Assembly (NCBI GenBank): GCA_027017025.1
Contig: JALURH010000194.1
Span: 4,984 to 22,323 of the forward strand
Direction of reading: 5' to 3'
DNA from: Thermofilaceae archaeon
GTDB taxonomy: Archaea; Thermoproteota; Thermoprotei; Thermofilales; Thermofilaceae
DNA length: 17,340 bases
Below, piece after piece: positions 10,995-17,340 of the stretch. The first letter of the stretch is position 1; each line of letters begins with the position of its first letter. The position numbers and the translations under genes were made by a program. Under the pieces are notes generated by a model that was not told where the DNA came from, did not search any database, and saw nothing but the letters and a program-made list of their open reading frames with translations.

Positions 10995-11702
10995 TTGGAA
11001 TTTCTTGAAAGGAAATCCGTCAATGTTCTTGAGAGGCTAAGGAAATTCTTTAGAGAACATATAGCGTGGCATGTAAACTCAGCTCTCTCGTCGCTAAACA
11101 TAATAGTGGCTCTCTATGGTTTCTGGATTCCCAAAGGCTTGGAGAAAGGTATAGAGAGAATCGTAGTAATTAGTAAGGGACATTGTTCTCTAGCGTTATA
11201 TGCATGGTATGTAGAAATGAATATTCTTAATGAGGGAGAACTTTATAACTTTGCTTGTCTCAACTCAAAACTACAAGCTCATCTAGAAGCTGGAAGAGTG
11301 CCGGGGATTGTTGTGTCAACAGGTTCACTAGGCCAGGGTTTATCAGTAGCTAACGGCATAGCTTTAGCTTCAAAAATTGATGGCGTGAGGAGGGAGGTGG
11401 CGGTACTCCTTGGCGATGGAGAGCTTGACGAAGGACAAGTGTGGGAGGCTGCTGCTACAGCAGCAACCCTCAAACTAGATAATGTAGTGGCCTTAGTGGA
11501 TAGGAATATGACTCAACATAGTGGGTACACAGAGCGTGTTAAGGCTAAGGAACCACTTAAAGAGAAGTGGATTGCCTTCGGGTGGAATGTTATGGAAGCT
11601 CGGAACAATATCAGGGACATTATAGAGAGATTGGAGGAAGCTGAAGTTAAGAGAGATAAACCTACAGCCCTGCTGGTACACTCTGATTCTCTAATGTATT
11701 AA
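10995..11702 (+). CDS. Transketolase, N-terminal subunit
   Basis: A 235-residue protein corresponding to the thiamine-diphosphate-binding half of transketolase. Landmarks are VISKGHCSLALYA (58-70), LQAHLEAGRVPGI and STGSLGQGLSVANGIALA (93-125), and the cofactor motif GDGELDEGQVWEA running to VALVDRN (140-171). The next gene encodes the C-terminal half, as usual in archaea. The first conserved loop differs: where transketolases have GHxGG, this has HVNSALSSL (26-34), so a substrate-contacting His is absent. TTG 10995 is taken as the start because no other candidate is in frame nearby; it has no clear Shine-Dalgarno. As first gene of the aromatic operon it would supply erythrose 4-phosphate for DAHP synthase; that link is inferred from position. 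Confidence 0.88.
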   Translation: MEFLERKSVNVLERLRKFFREHIAWHVNSALSSLNIIVALYGFWIPKGLEKGIERIVVISKGHCSLALYAWYVEMNILNEGELYNFACLNSKLQAHLEAGRVPGIVVSTGSLGQGLSVANGIALASKIDGVRREVAVLLGDGELDEGQVWEAAATAATLKLDNVVALVDRNMTQHSGYTERVKAKEPLKEKWIAFGWNVMEARNNIRDIIERLEEAEVKRDKPTALLVHSDSLMY

Positions 11703-11731
11703 ACTACTCCAAATTGCCTCAGGTGTATACC

Positions 11732-12673
11732 ATGATAGTATATAGCAGTTATAGGAAAGCGTTTGCTAAAGCCTTAGTAGAGCTGGGGGTAAGAAATAAG
11801 GATTTAATTGTATTAGATGCTGATACCACTAGATCTACGGGTACACTTCTCTTCGCAAAGAAATACCCTGAGAGATTCCTAAACATAGGGATTAGTGAGC
11901 AGGATCTAATATCTACTGCTGCTGGATTAGCCATAGCTGGAAAGATACCTGTGGCTACTGCATTCGCTATGTTCCTTTTGAGAGGGTGGGAACAAATAAG
12001 GAATACTATCGCTAGAGACCAATTAAACGTTAAAATCGTTGGTACCCACGCTGGACTTTCAGCCTATATTGATGGGTCATCACATCAATGCCTAGAAGAT
12101 ATTGCTGTTATGAGGGTTATACCTAATATGTCTGTTATAGTCCCAGCTGATGCAGTAGCGACCTACAACCTAACGTTCAAGGCTATTGAGGAACACAGAG
12201 GTCCTCTCTACATGAGACTTGGCAGAGATAATTCACCTAGAATCTACGGGAATAATGATGAACTGCTTATTGGTAAAGCTAAGATATTGGAGGAAGGTGA
12301 GGACATTACATTACTAGCGTGTGGATCAGCGGTGGGATTAGCTTTAGAGGTTTCTAAGTGTATGAAGAAAATGGGTATAAGTGCTGAAGTTATAGATGTT
12401 TACACTATTAAGCCTTTAGATTCTTCAACTATTCTCCGAAGTATAAGAAAGACTGGAAGAGCGGCTACTATAGAAGAACATAGCATCATAGGAGGACTTG
12501 GTTCAGCTGTTTCGGAGGTTCTCTCGGAGACCTATCCGGTACGTATTACAAGGATAGGGATTAAAGATACATTTGGAACCTCGGCTAGAAATTACTCTGA
12601 TCTTTTATCCTTTTTCGAGCTCACAGTTCAACACATCATAAAGAAGATTTTGGGTGAGAAAAATGCCATTTAA
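11732..12673 (+). CDS. Transketolase, C-terminal subunit
   Basis: A 313-residue protein with the pyrimidine-binding and C-terminal domains of transketolase. It has NIGISEQDLISTAAGLA (51-67), whose Glu in ISEQ activates the cofactor, then LRGWEQIRNTIARDQLNVKIVGTH (83-106) and SSHQCLEDIAVMR (116-128). The C-terminal domain includes LLACGSAVGLALEVSKCM, VIDVYTIKPLD and EEHSIIGGLGSAVSE. An in-frame TTG at 11714 exists, but AGGTG (11721-11725) lies 6 nt before ATG 11732, so I use that. It should form a heterotetramer with the N subunit. 29 nt separate it from the N gene, and it overlaps the DAHP synthase gene by 11 nt. Confidence 0.92.
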   Translation: MIVYSSYRKAFAKALVELGVRNKDLIVLDADTTRSTGTLLFAKKYPERFLNIGISEQDLISTAAGLAIAGKIPVATAFAMFLLRGWEQIRNTIARDQLNVKIVGTHAGLSAYIDGSSHQCLEDIAVMRVIPNMSVIVPADAVATYNLTFKAIEEHRGPLYMRLGRDNSPRIYGNNDELLIGKAKILEEGEDITLLACGSAVGLALEVSKCMKKMGISAEVIDVYTIKPLDSSTILRSIRKTGRAATIEEHSIIGGLGSAVSEVLSETYPVRITRIGIKDTFGTSARNYSDLLSFFELTVQHIIKKILGEKNAI

Positions 12674-13457
12674 ATTAGTGAGTAGAAAGTATAGAGACAA
12701 GACTATTGTTAGAGTTGGAGATGTTGAATTTGGGAGAAAAACTGTAATTGTAGCTGGTCCATGTTCAGTAGAGTCTCGAGAACAGATAATGGAGACGGCA
12801 ATTGCCGTAAAGGAGGCTGGAGCACATGTTCTCAGAGGAGGAGCCTTTAAGCCGAGGACATCGCCCTACAGTTTCCAGGGATTAGGAGAAAAAGGGCTTA
12901 TGCTCCTTAGAGAAGTGGGTGATACCCTAGGAATTCCTGTAGTGACCGAAGTTTTAGATCCAAGGATGGTGCGTTTAGTTGCGGAGTACGCTGATATTCT
13001 TCAGATAGGGGCTCGTAATATGCAGAATTTCCCGCTCCTGAAGGAGGTAGGGAGAATTAATAAGCCAGTTATACTCAAGAGAGGATTCGGGGCTACAATC
13101 GAAGAATTACTGTATGCTGCGGAGTATATCATGCTTGAGGGGAATGAGGATGTGATTCTATGCGAGAGAGGCATTAGGACTTTTGAGAAGTACACGAGAT
13201 TCACCCTAGATATTGCAGCGATTCCAGTGCTAAAGGAGCTTACTCACCTACCAGTGATCGTGGATCCAAGCCATGCGGCTGGTAAACGGACACTAGTATC
13301 ATCATTAGCTAAGGCTGCTTTGGTTGCTGGCGCCGATGGAATAATGGTTGAAGTACACCCAAATCCTGAAAAGGCATTATCGGATGGAGCACAGAGTCTC
13401 ACATTAGAGATGTTTAAGGGGCTTATGAGGGACCTTAGATGCTTAAAGCTAATTTGA
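12663..13457 (+). CDS. aroF: 3-deoxy-7-phosphoheptulonate (DAHP) synthase, KDO8P-like type I
   Basis: A 264-residue enzyme that joins phosphoenolpyruvate and erythrose 4-phosphate, the first step of the shikimate pathway. Signatures are VAGPCSVES (30-38), GGAFKPRTSPYSFQGLG (59-75), IGARNMQNFPLL, LKRGFGATIEELLYAAEYI, CERGIRTFEKYTRFTLD and VDPSHAAGKR. The cysteine of GPCSVES is the expected metal ligand. The size and motifs fit the short type I-beta (KDO8P-like) group without an N-terminal regulatory ACT domain or a fused chorismate mutase, so direct feedback inhibition is not expected. ATG 12663 is set by GGTGA (12653-12657), which lies inside the preceding gene; a GTG at 12654 is part of this site. 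Confidence 0.95.
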   Translation: MPFKLVSRKYRDKTIVRVGDVEFGRKTVIVAGPCSVESREQIMETAIAVKEAGAHVLRGGAFKPRTSPYSFQGLGEKGLMLLREVGDTLGIPVVTEVLDPRMVRLVAEYADILQIGARNMQNFPLLKEVGRINKPVILKRGFGATIEELLYAAEYIMLEGNEDVILCERGIRTFEKYTRFTLDIAAIPVLKELTHLPVIVDPSHAAGKRTLVSSLAKAALVAGADGIMVEVHPNPEKALSDGAQSLTLEMFKGLMRDLRCLKLI

Positions 13458-14506
13458 AAATCAAGTACCCAGTAAACATCATCGTAGGACCGGGAAGTAT
13501 AGGAGAACTTAGCGAAATATTGACTGTGATAAATCCATACAAGATAGCTGTTATCATGGATGAGATCGTAGAGAGGCTATGGTTCAGGGAGCTTGAAAAA
13601 GCTATAGAGAGCACTGGAGTGGAATACCAAAAAATAGTATTGCCGGTTGGTGAAGAATGTAAGAAGTTAAAAGTAGCTATTGAAATTTGGGGAACACTAC
13701 TTGACAACGGTTTCACAAGAGACTCTCTTCTGATAGGTCTTGGTGGAGGCGCCGTTCTCGATGTTACAGGTTTTACTGCTTCAACCTACATGAGAGGATG
13801 TCATCTAGTATACATTCCCACCACCTTGTTATCACAAGTTGATGCTGCCATAGGTGGTAAGAACAGCATAAATTTTGAGGGAAAGAACATTATAGGAACA
13901 TTCTATCATCCAGAATACGTAGTAGTGGACCCCCAAATTCTACAAACTTTACCCTTTGAGACATTCAGAAGCGGGCTTTCAGAGGTAGTAAAACACGCTA
14001 TTATACAGGGTGAGGAAAGCTTCAAGTTTATTGAGGATAATGTTGAGGAGATACTGAGCAGAAATATTAATGTCTTAACTGAGATCATAAAGCAGAGTAT
14101 TTTAACAAAGTTGAATATTATTATCTCTGACTATACGGAAAAGGGAAGGAGAATATTATTGAATTTTGGTCACACTATAGCACACTCCTTGGAGAAAGCG
14201 TTGGATTTCAAGATAAGCCATGGACATGCAGTGTCTATAGGCCTAGTCGTTGAATCCAAGCTAGCCGAATTAATCACAGATTTCCCGAGTGAAGATGTAG
14301 AACGTATCAGGGATCTCTTGATGAAGCTGGATTTACCGGTAGAGCCGCTACTACCAATAGAGACCTTAGTCAAATACATGAAATATGATAAGAAGTTCCT
14401 GAGAGGTAGGCCTCGGCTTCCCCTTCCTAAGAGGATAGGAGAATTCGAGATTATAAGTATGAAGTGGGAGAGGTTGCTAAAATGTATATCAGAGCTGAAG
14501 ATATGA
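13439..14506 (+). CDS. aroB: 3-dehydroquinate synthase
   Basis: A 355-residue NAD- and metal-dependent enzyme that cyclises DAHP to 3-dehydroquinate. The NAD-binding segment GLGGGAVLDVTGFTASTYMRG spans residues 100-120; then PTTLLSQVDAAIGGKNSINF (127-146) and KNIIGTFYHP (149-158). The metal ligands predicted from the family are E182 in SGLSEVVKHA, H245 in LNFGHTIAHSLE and H261 in SHGHAVSIG. The length is typical. ATG 13439 overlaps the end of the DAHP synthase gene by 19 nt, so translation is probably coupled. The two neighbours catalyse the preceding and following steps. Confidence 0.97.
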   Translation: MLKANLKIKYPVNIIVGPGSIGELSEILTVINPYKIAVIMDEIVERLWFRELEKAIESTGVEYQKIVLPVGEECKKLKVAIEIWGTLLDNGFTRDSLLIGLGGGAVLDVTGFTASTYMRGCHLVYIPTTLLSQVDAAIGGKNSINFEGKNIIGTFYHPEYVVVDPQILQTLPFETFRSGLSEVVKHAIIQGEESFKFIEDNVEEILSRNINVLTEIIKQSILTKLNIIISDYTEKGRRILLNFGHTIAHSLEKALDFKISHGHAVSIGLVVESKLAELITDFPSEDVERIRDLLMKLDLPVEPLLPIETLVKYMKYDKKFLRGRPRLPLPKRIGEFEIISMKWERLLKCISELKI

Positions 14507-15180
14507 TATGTACTGCAATTAAGGGTTCAACAGTAGAAGAAATGAGAAAAATCCTATACACAACACGATCAAATATTGTAGAATTGAGAATAGACACACT
14601 AGGAGATTATAGCATGCTTGAAGAATTAAAGAGATTGGTACATGAACTGCATAGGTTGGGGAAGAAGTCTATTATAACTTTAAGAGAAAAACGTGAGGGG
14701 GGAGAATATACAGGACCCAGTGATGAAAAGTTTAGGATATTGATGGAACTTGCCAGTGTAAAGCCGGATTTCATGGATATTGAACTCAGCTTTTCATCGC
14801 TCAGCAAATTAATGGATGAACTGAAGAATACGGGAATTAACGTTATATTATCCCATCATGATTTTTCCGGAACACCCGGATATAACATCCTAAGAGGCCT
14901 TGTAAGGAACGGATTAAACCGTGGAGCTCACATAGTGAAGATTATAACCTTGGCTAAAGAACCACTAGATAACATTGTAACTCTAAGTTTATGCTCTGAG
15001 TGGAGTAATAAGGTAGTATCCTTTTGTATGGGGAGGAAAGGGTTAGTCTCAAGAATCCTCGCGCCCTTCTTTGGAGCGCCATTCACATATGCCTATCCTA
15101 AGGGTGGTGATCCTACAGCTCCTGGTCAAATAAGCGTAGATGAGGTGATAGAGCTTTGGAGAAAATTAGGTCTAATATAG
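14482..15180 (+). CDS. aroD: 3-dehydroquinate dehydratase, type I
   Basis: A 232-residue class I enzyme that dehydrates 3-dehydroquinate to 3-dehydroshikimate through a Schiff base. From ATG 14482, ELRIDTL (34-40) gives the substrate-binding Glu and Arg, SHHDFSGTP (124-132) the catalytic His 126, and HIVKIITLAKEP (150-161) the Schiff-base Lys 153. FCMGRKG and APGQISVDE close the active site. I prefer ATG 14482 because AGAGGT lies about 8 nt before it; GTG 14464 would add six residues, and ATG 14503 would also fit the family N-terminus (MICTAIKG). It overlaps aroB by 25 nt and aroE by 25 nt. Confidence 0.95.
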   Translation: MYIRAEDMICTAIKGSTVEEMRKILYTTRSNIVELRIDTLGDYSMLEELKRLVHELHRLGKKSIITLREKREGGEYTGPSDEKFRILMELASVKPDFMDIELSFSSLSKLMDELKNTGINVILSHHDFSGTPGYNILRGLVRNGLNRGAHIVKIITLAKEPLDNIVTLSLCSEWSNKVVSFCMGRKGLVSRILAPFFGAPFTYAYPKGGDPTAPGQISVDEVIELWRKLGLI

Positions 15181-16034
15181 TTAGTGACGTAAAGAGGTTA
15201 TATTTAATAGGTTTTCCTATAGGGCATAGTGCAAGCCCACACATATACAATAGTGTATTTAAGTCTCACCGTATAAATGCTAAATATAAAGGTTTAGAGA
15301 TAAAAAGTGAAGACCTCGCCAATATAGTAGAATCCCTAAGAAGTAGGGTATGTAAAGGATTCAATGTAACTGCACCCTACAAAATTAGGGTAATGGAATA
15401 CCTAGATGAATTAAAGCATCCTTCAACAATTATAGGAGCAGTAAATACAGTAGTGAACAATGAGGGTAAACTAGTGGGATACAATACGGATTGGATAGGA
15501 TTCATGAAGGCTCTAAAGAGGTTTACATCAAGCAATAGTATATGTAAGGTATTAATTTTAGGTGCCGGAGGAGCTGCTAGCGCCGTAGTCTACGCTCTCA
15601 GAAACATTGCCGAAGAACTATCTATCGTAAGTTTAAGCGGAATTTCAGCAGTAAAGCTAGCTAAGAAAGCCGAAGATTGGGGTTTCCCTAAAGCTAGAGG
15701 ATACAAAACCGATCCTACGATACTCATGCGTGAAAGTTCAAATATCGATCTCCTAGTGAACGCCACACCCCTTGGATGTCATCCAAGAACCTGGGAGACA
15801 CCAATACCCGGAGAATATCTACACGCTGACACTATAGTATTTGACTTAGTCTATAACCCATTGAAGACTAGGCTCCTAAGAGAAGCTGAGGAAATAGGAT
15901 GTAAAGCTATTGATGGTCTCTGGATGCTAGTCTACCAGGCTGCTGAGAATTTGAAATTATGGTTTAACTTGAATATCGATGTAGAAGAATTGAGAAAATA
16001 TGGTTTAGAAGCCCTTGAGAGGCTGAGAGATTGA
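15156..16034 (+). CDS. aroE: Shikimate dehydrogenase
   Basis: A 292-residue NADP-dependent enzyme that reduces 3-dehydroshikimate to shikimate. The substrate domain has IGHSASPHIYN (22-32, the two serines bind the carboxylate), FNVTAPYK (69-76, catalytic Lys 76) and GYNTDWIGF (108-116, catalytic Asp 112). The cofactor domain has VLILGAGGAASAVVYAL (132-148), then NATPLG, and FDLVYNPLKTRLL and GLWMLVYQAAENLKLW near the end. TTG 15156 is the start: GAGGTGAT (15142-15149), an 8-nt Shine-Dalgarno, lies 6 nt upstream within aroD. The stop overlaps the aroK start as TTGA. Confidence 0.96.
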   Translation: MEKIRSNIVSDVKRLYLIGFPIGHSASPHIYNSVFKSHRINAKYKGLEIKSEDLANIVESLRSRVCKGFNVTAPYKIRVMEYLDELKHPSTIIGAVNTVVNNEGKLVGYNTDWIGFMKALKRFTSSNSICKVLILGAGGAASAVVYALRNIAEELSIVSLSGISAVKLAKKAEDWGFPKARGYKTDPTILMRESSNIDLLVNATPLGCHPRTWETPIPGEYLHADTIVFDLVYNPLKTRLLREAEEIGCKAIDGLWMLVYQAAENLKLWFNLNIDVEELRKYGLEALERLRD

Positions 16035-16882
16035 AAACTTATGGTATTGGAGTAGCGCATGGAGCAGTAAGTGTATTGAATGCCATACCTACTGGTATTG
16101 GTGGAGCCGTCGGTATAGACTTGAAAGTGAAATCTAAGGTTAAACTATTAAGCGATCCAGTAGCTGAAGGAAGATCTGTTGTTAGAGGTATTGAGGTTAA
16201 GATTCCACAGGTTATATTACAAGTACTACTCAAAACTTTAAGGAATAAATACGGGTTTGATGGCGGTATCAGGGTTACTGTAGAATCCGAGGTTCCTATA
16301 GCTAGGGGTCTTAAAAGCAGTAGTGCCCTTGTAAACTCTATACTCATAGGATTCTTCAACGCTCTTAAACTCAAACACACAACCGTAGATATCGCTATCC
16401 TAGGGGTTAAAATAGCCAAGAAGGCTGGAATAACCGTTACTGGCGCATTCGACGACTCACTAGCCACTGTTGGGGTTGGACTATACATTGCGGATAACTC
16501 TAACTTAAGGATTCTAAAACACATACTTGTAGAGGACGTATATGCTGTAATACATGTTCCACCACACGAGAACCCAATATACAGCGTTGATGTGAACATT
16601 TTTCGCCAATTTAGAAGATATTATGACATCGCAGTCAACCTAGCTCTCCAGGGGAAATGGATAGAAACAATGATACTAAATGGTTTCCTCACAGCTATTG
16701 TAGTAAAATCTGATCTTATGCCTCTACTTCAGGCTCTAAACTCCCCTGGAACCATTGCTACTGGCATCTCTGGTAAGGGGCCCGCACTAGTAGCTTTAAC
16801 ACATGATCCTGAGTCAATAGTTGATCTATGGGGCGATCTTGATGGAGACATACTTGTGACAAGGCTATTAGGTGGTAAGTGA
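16031..16882 (+). CDS. aroK: Archaeal shikimate kinase (GHMP family)
   Basis: A 283-residue GHMP-superfamily kinase that phosphorylates shikimate at O3 with ATP. It is unrelated to bacterial P-loop AroK and replaces it in archaea. Key segments are VAHGAVSVLNAIPTGIGGAVGIDL (8-31), the ATP-binding motif PIARGLKSSSALVNSILIGFF (89-109), and GISGKGPALVAL near the C-terminus. The start TTG 16031 overlaps the aroE stop by 4 nt, with a GAGG about 10 nt upstream. The stop TGA shares its A with the aroA ATG. Position between aroE and aroA confirms the function among GHMP kinases such as homoserine kinase. Confidence 0.94.
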   Translation: MKTYGIGVAHGAVSVLNAIPTGIGGAVGIDLKVKSKVKLLSDPVAEGRSVVRGIEVKIPQVILQVLLKTLRNKYGFDGGIRVTVESEVPIARGLKSSSALVNSILIGFFNALKLKHTTVDIAILGVKIAKKAGITVTGAFDDSLATVGVGLYIADNSNLRILKHILVEDVYAVIHVPPHENPIYSVDVNIFRQFRRYYDIAVNLALQGKWIETMILNGFLTAIVVKSDLMPLLQALNSPGTIATGISGKGPALVALTHDPESIVDLWGDLDGDILVTRLLGGK

Positions 16883-17340
16883 TGAGAGTGAAATTCTATC
16901 CAGTAAAAGAATCAATAGAGGGGGTTGTTGAGGCTCCTCCATCAAAGAGCTATACTCATAGAGCATTATTCACGGCTCTTCTAGCTGATGGAGTAACCAT
17001 AGTAAAGAATATGTTGGTCTCCGAAGATACAAAGACGACTATTAGTGCTGTAAGGAAGTTTGGTGGTAAAATCGAGGGCACCGGGAAGATTATTGGTACT
17101 AGTAGTCTCAAGAGTCCCATAACTGTGTATTGTAAAAGATCAGGGACAACTATTAGAATAGCTTCAGCAATTGCAGCACTAACAGACGGACCAGTATTAC
17201 TTTACGGAGATCAAGCCTTAAATAGAAGACCTATGAAGCCATTAATAACTGCCTTAAACTCCCTTGGCGCTAAGATCCTTTCAAGAGATGGCAAACCACC
17301 GCTAGCTATACAGGGTTTCCAGAAACCAATATGTAATAGT
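16882..17340 (+). CDS. aroA: EPSP synthase (3-phosphoshikimate 1-carboxyvinyltransferase), N-terminal part
   Basis: The first 153 residues are visible; the frame is open at the right edge. The enzyme transfers the enolpyruvyl group of phosphoenolpyruvate to shikimate 3-phosphate. The N-terminal signature APPSKSYTHRALFTALLADG (18-37) has the conserved Lys 22 and Arg 27. KRSGTTIRIAS carries the SGTTxR substrate loop, and GDQALNRRPMKPLITALNSLGA is the family's second signature. ATG 16882 overlaps the aroK stop by one base (TGATG), with AGGTGGT (16870-16876) as Shine-Dalgarno. The rest, about 270 residues by family length, lies beyond the window, probably followed by aroC and other pathway genes. 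Confidence 0.96.
   Translation, partial: MRVKFYPVKESIEGVVEAPPSKSYTHRALFTALLADGVTIVKNMLVSEDTKTTISAVRKFGGKIEGTGKIIGTSSLKSPITVYCKRSGTTIRIASAIAALTDGPVLLYGDQALNRRPMKPLITALNSLGAKILSRDGKPPLAIQGFQKPICNS

Noticed and set aside
16039..16599. 186-codon minus-strand frame within aroK
   Set aside because: Antisense shadow of a certain gene with Thr/Ser/Pro-rich translation typical of antisense reading.

Overview
The window looks like part of a chromosome from an AT-rich hyperthermophilic crenarchaeote, most like Desulfurococcales and relatives. The evidence is an aIF5A gene with the hypusine motif, a GHMP-type archaeal shikimate kinase, a PUA-containing NSUN6-like tRNA methyltransferase, a tRNA-Arg with two introns, box A (TATA) promoters about 26 nt before leaderless starts, GGTGA Shine-Dalgarno sites, frequent TTG/GTG starts, and a C/D box sRNA. 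I do not name a species.

Layout. At 1-1383 (minus strand) lie a DUF711-like gene cut by the window edge and a P-loop/deoxyribosyltransferase-like fusion. At 1521-4505 (plus) a short cluster holds a redox-dead thioredoxin-fold protein, a ThiL-type kinase and an unusual radical SAM protein. The last G of its stop codon is the first base of an intron-containing tRNA-Arg(UCU). The tRNA is followed by an NSUN6-like methyltransferase, which converges on nadK. nadK diverges from aIF5A. Just after aIF5A is a well-formed C/D box sRNA whose D guide matches the anticodon loop of tRNA-Leu(CAA).

From about 7490 to 10300 the character changes. The DNA turns visibly GC-rich (to about 9620) and is full of orphan, repeated and broken pieces: a long-stem structured segment carrying an inverted relative of the sRNA guides, two diverged direct repeats of about 135-145 nt, an orphan gene, a vapBC toxin-antitoxin pair with a TATAC-repeat operator, facing fragments of paralogous small genes, and a decayed surface-protein gene. 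I read it as an accessory or decay zone, partly of foreign origin.

From 10870 to the right edge runs a tightly packed aromatic amino acid operon on the plus strand: transketolase N and C subunits (source of erythrose 4-phosphate), DAHP synthase, aroB, aroD, aroE, archaeal aroK and the start of aroA. From the transketolase C gene onward every junction overlaps, by 1 to 25 nt, suggesting translational coupling. Together these genes lead from sugar phosphates towards EPSP. The operon has a box A promoter and a roughly 90-nt leader with a 10-codon upstream ORF.
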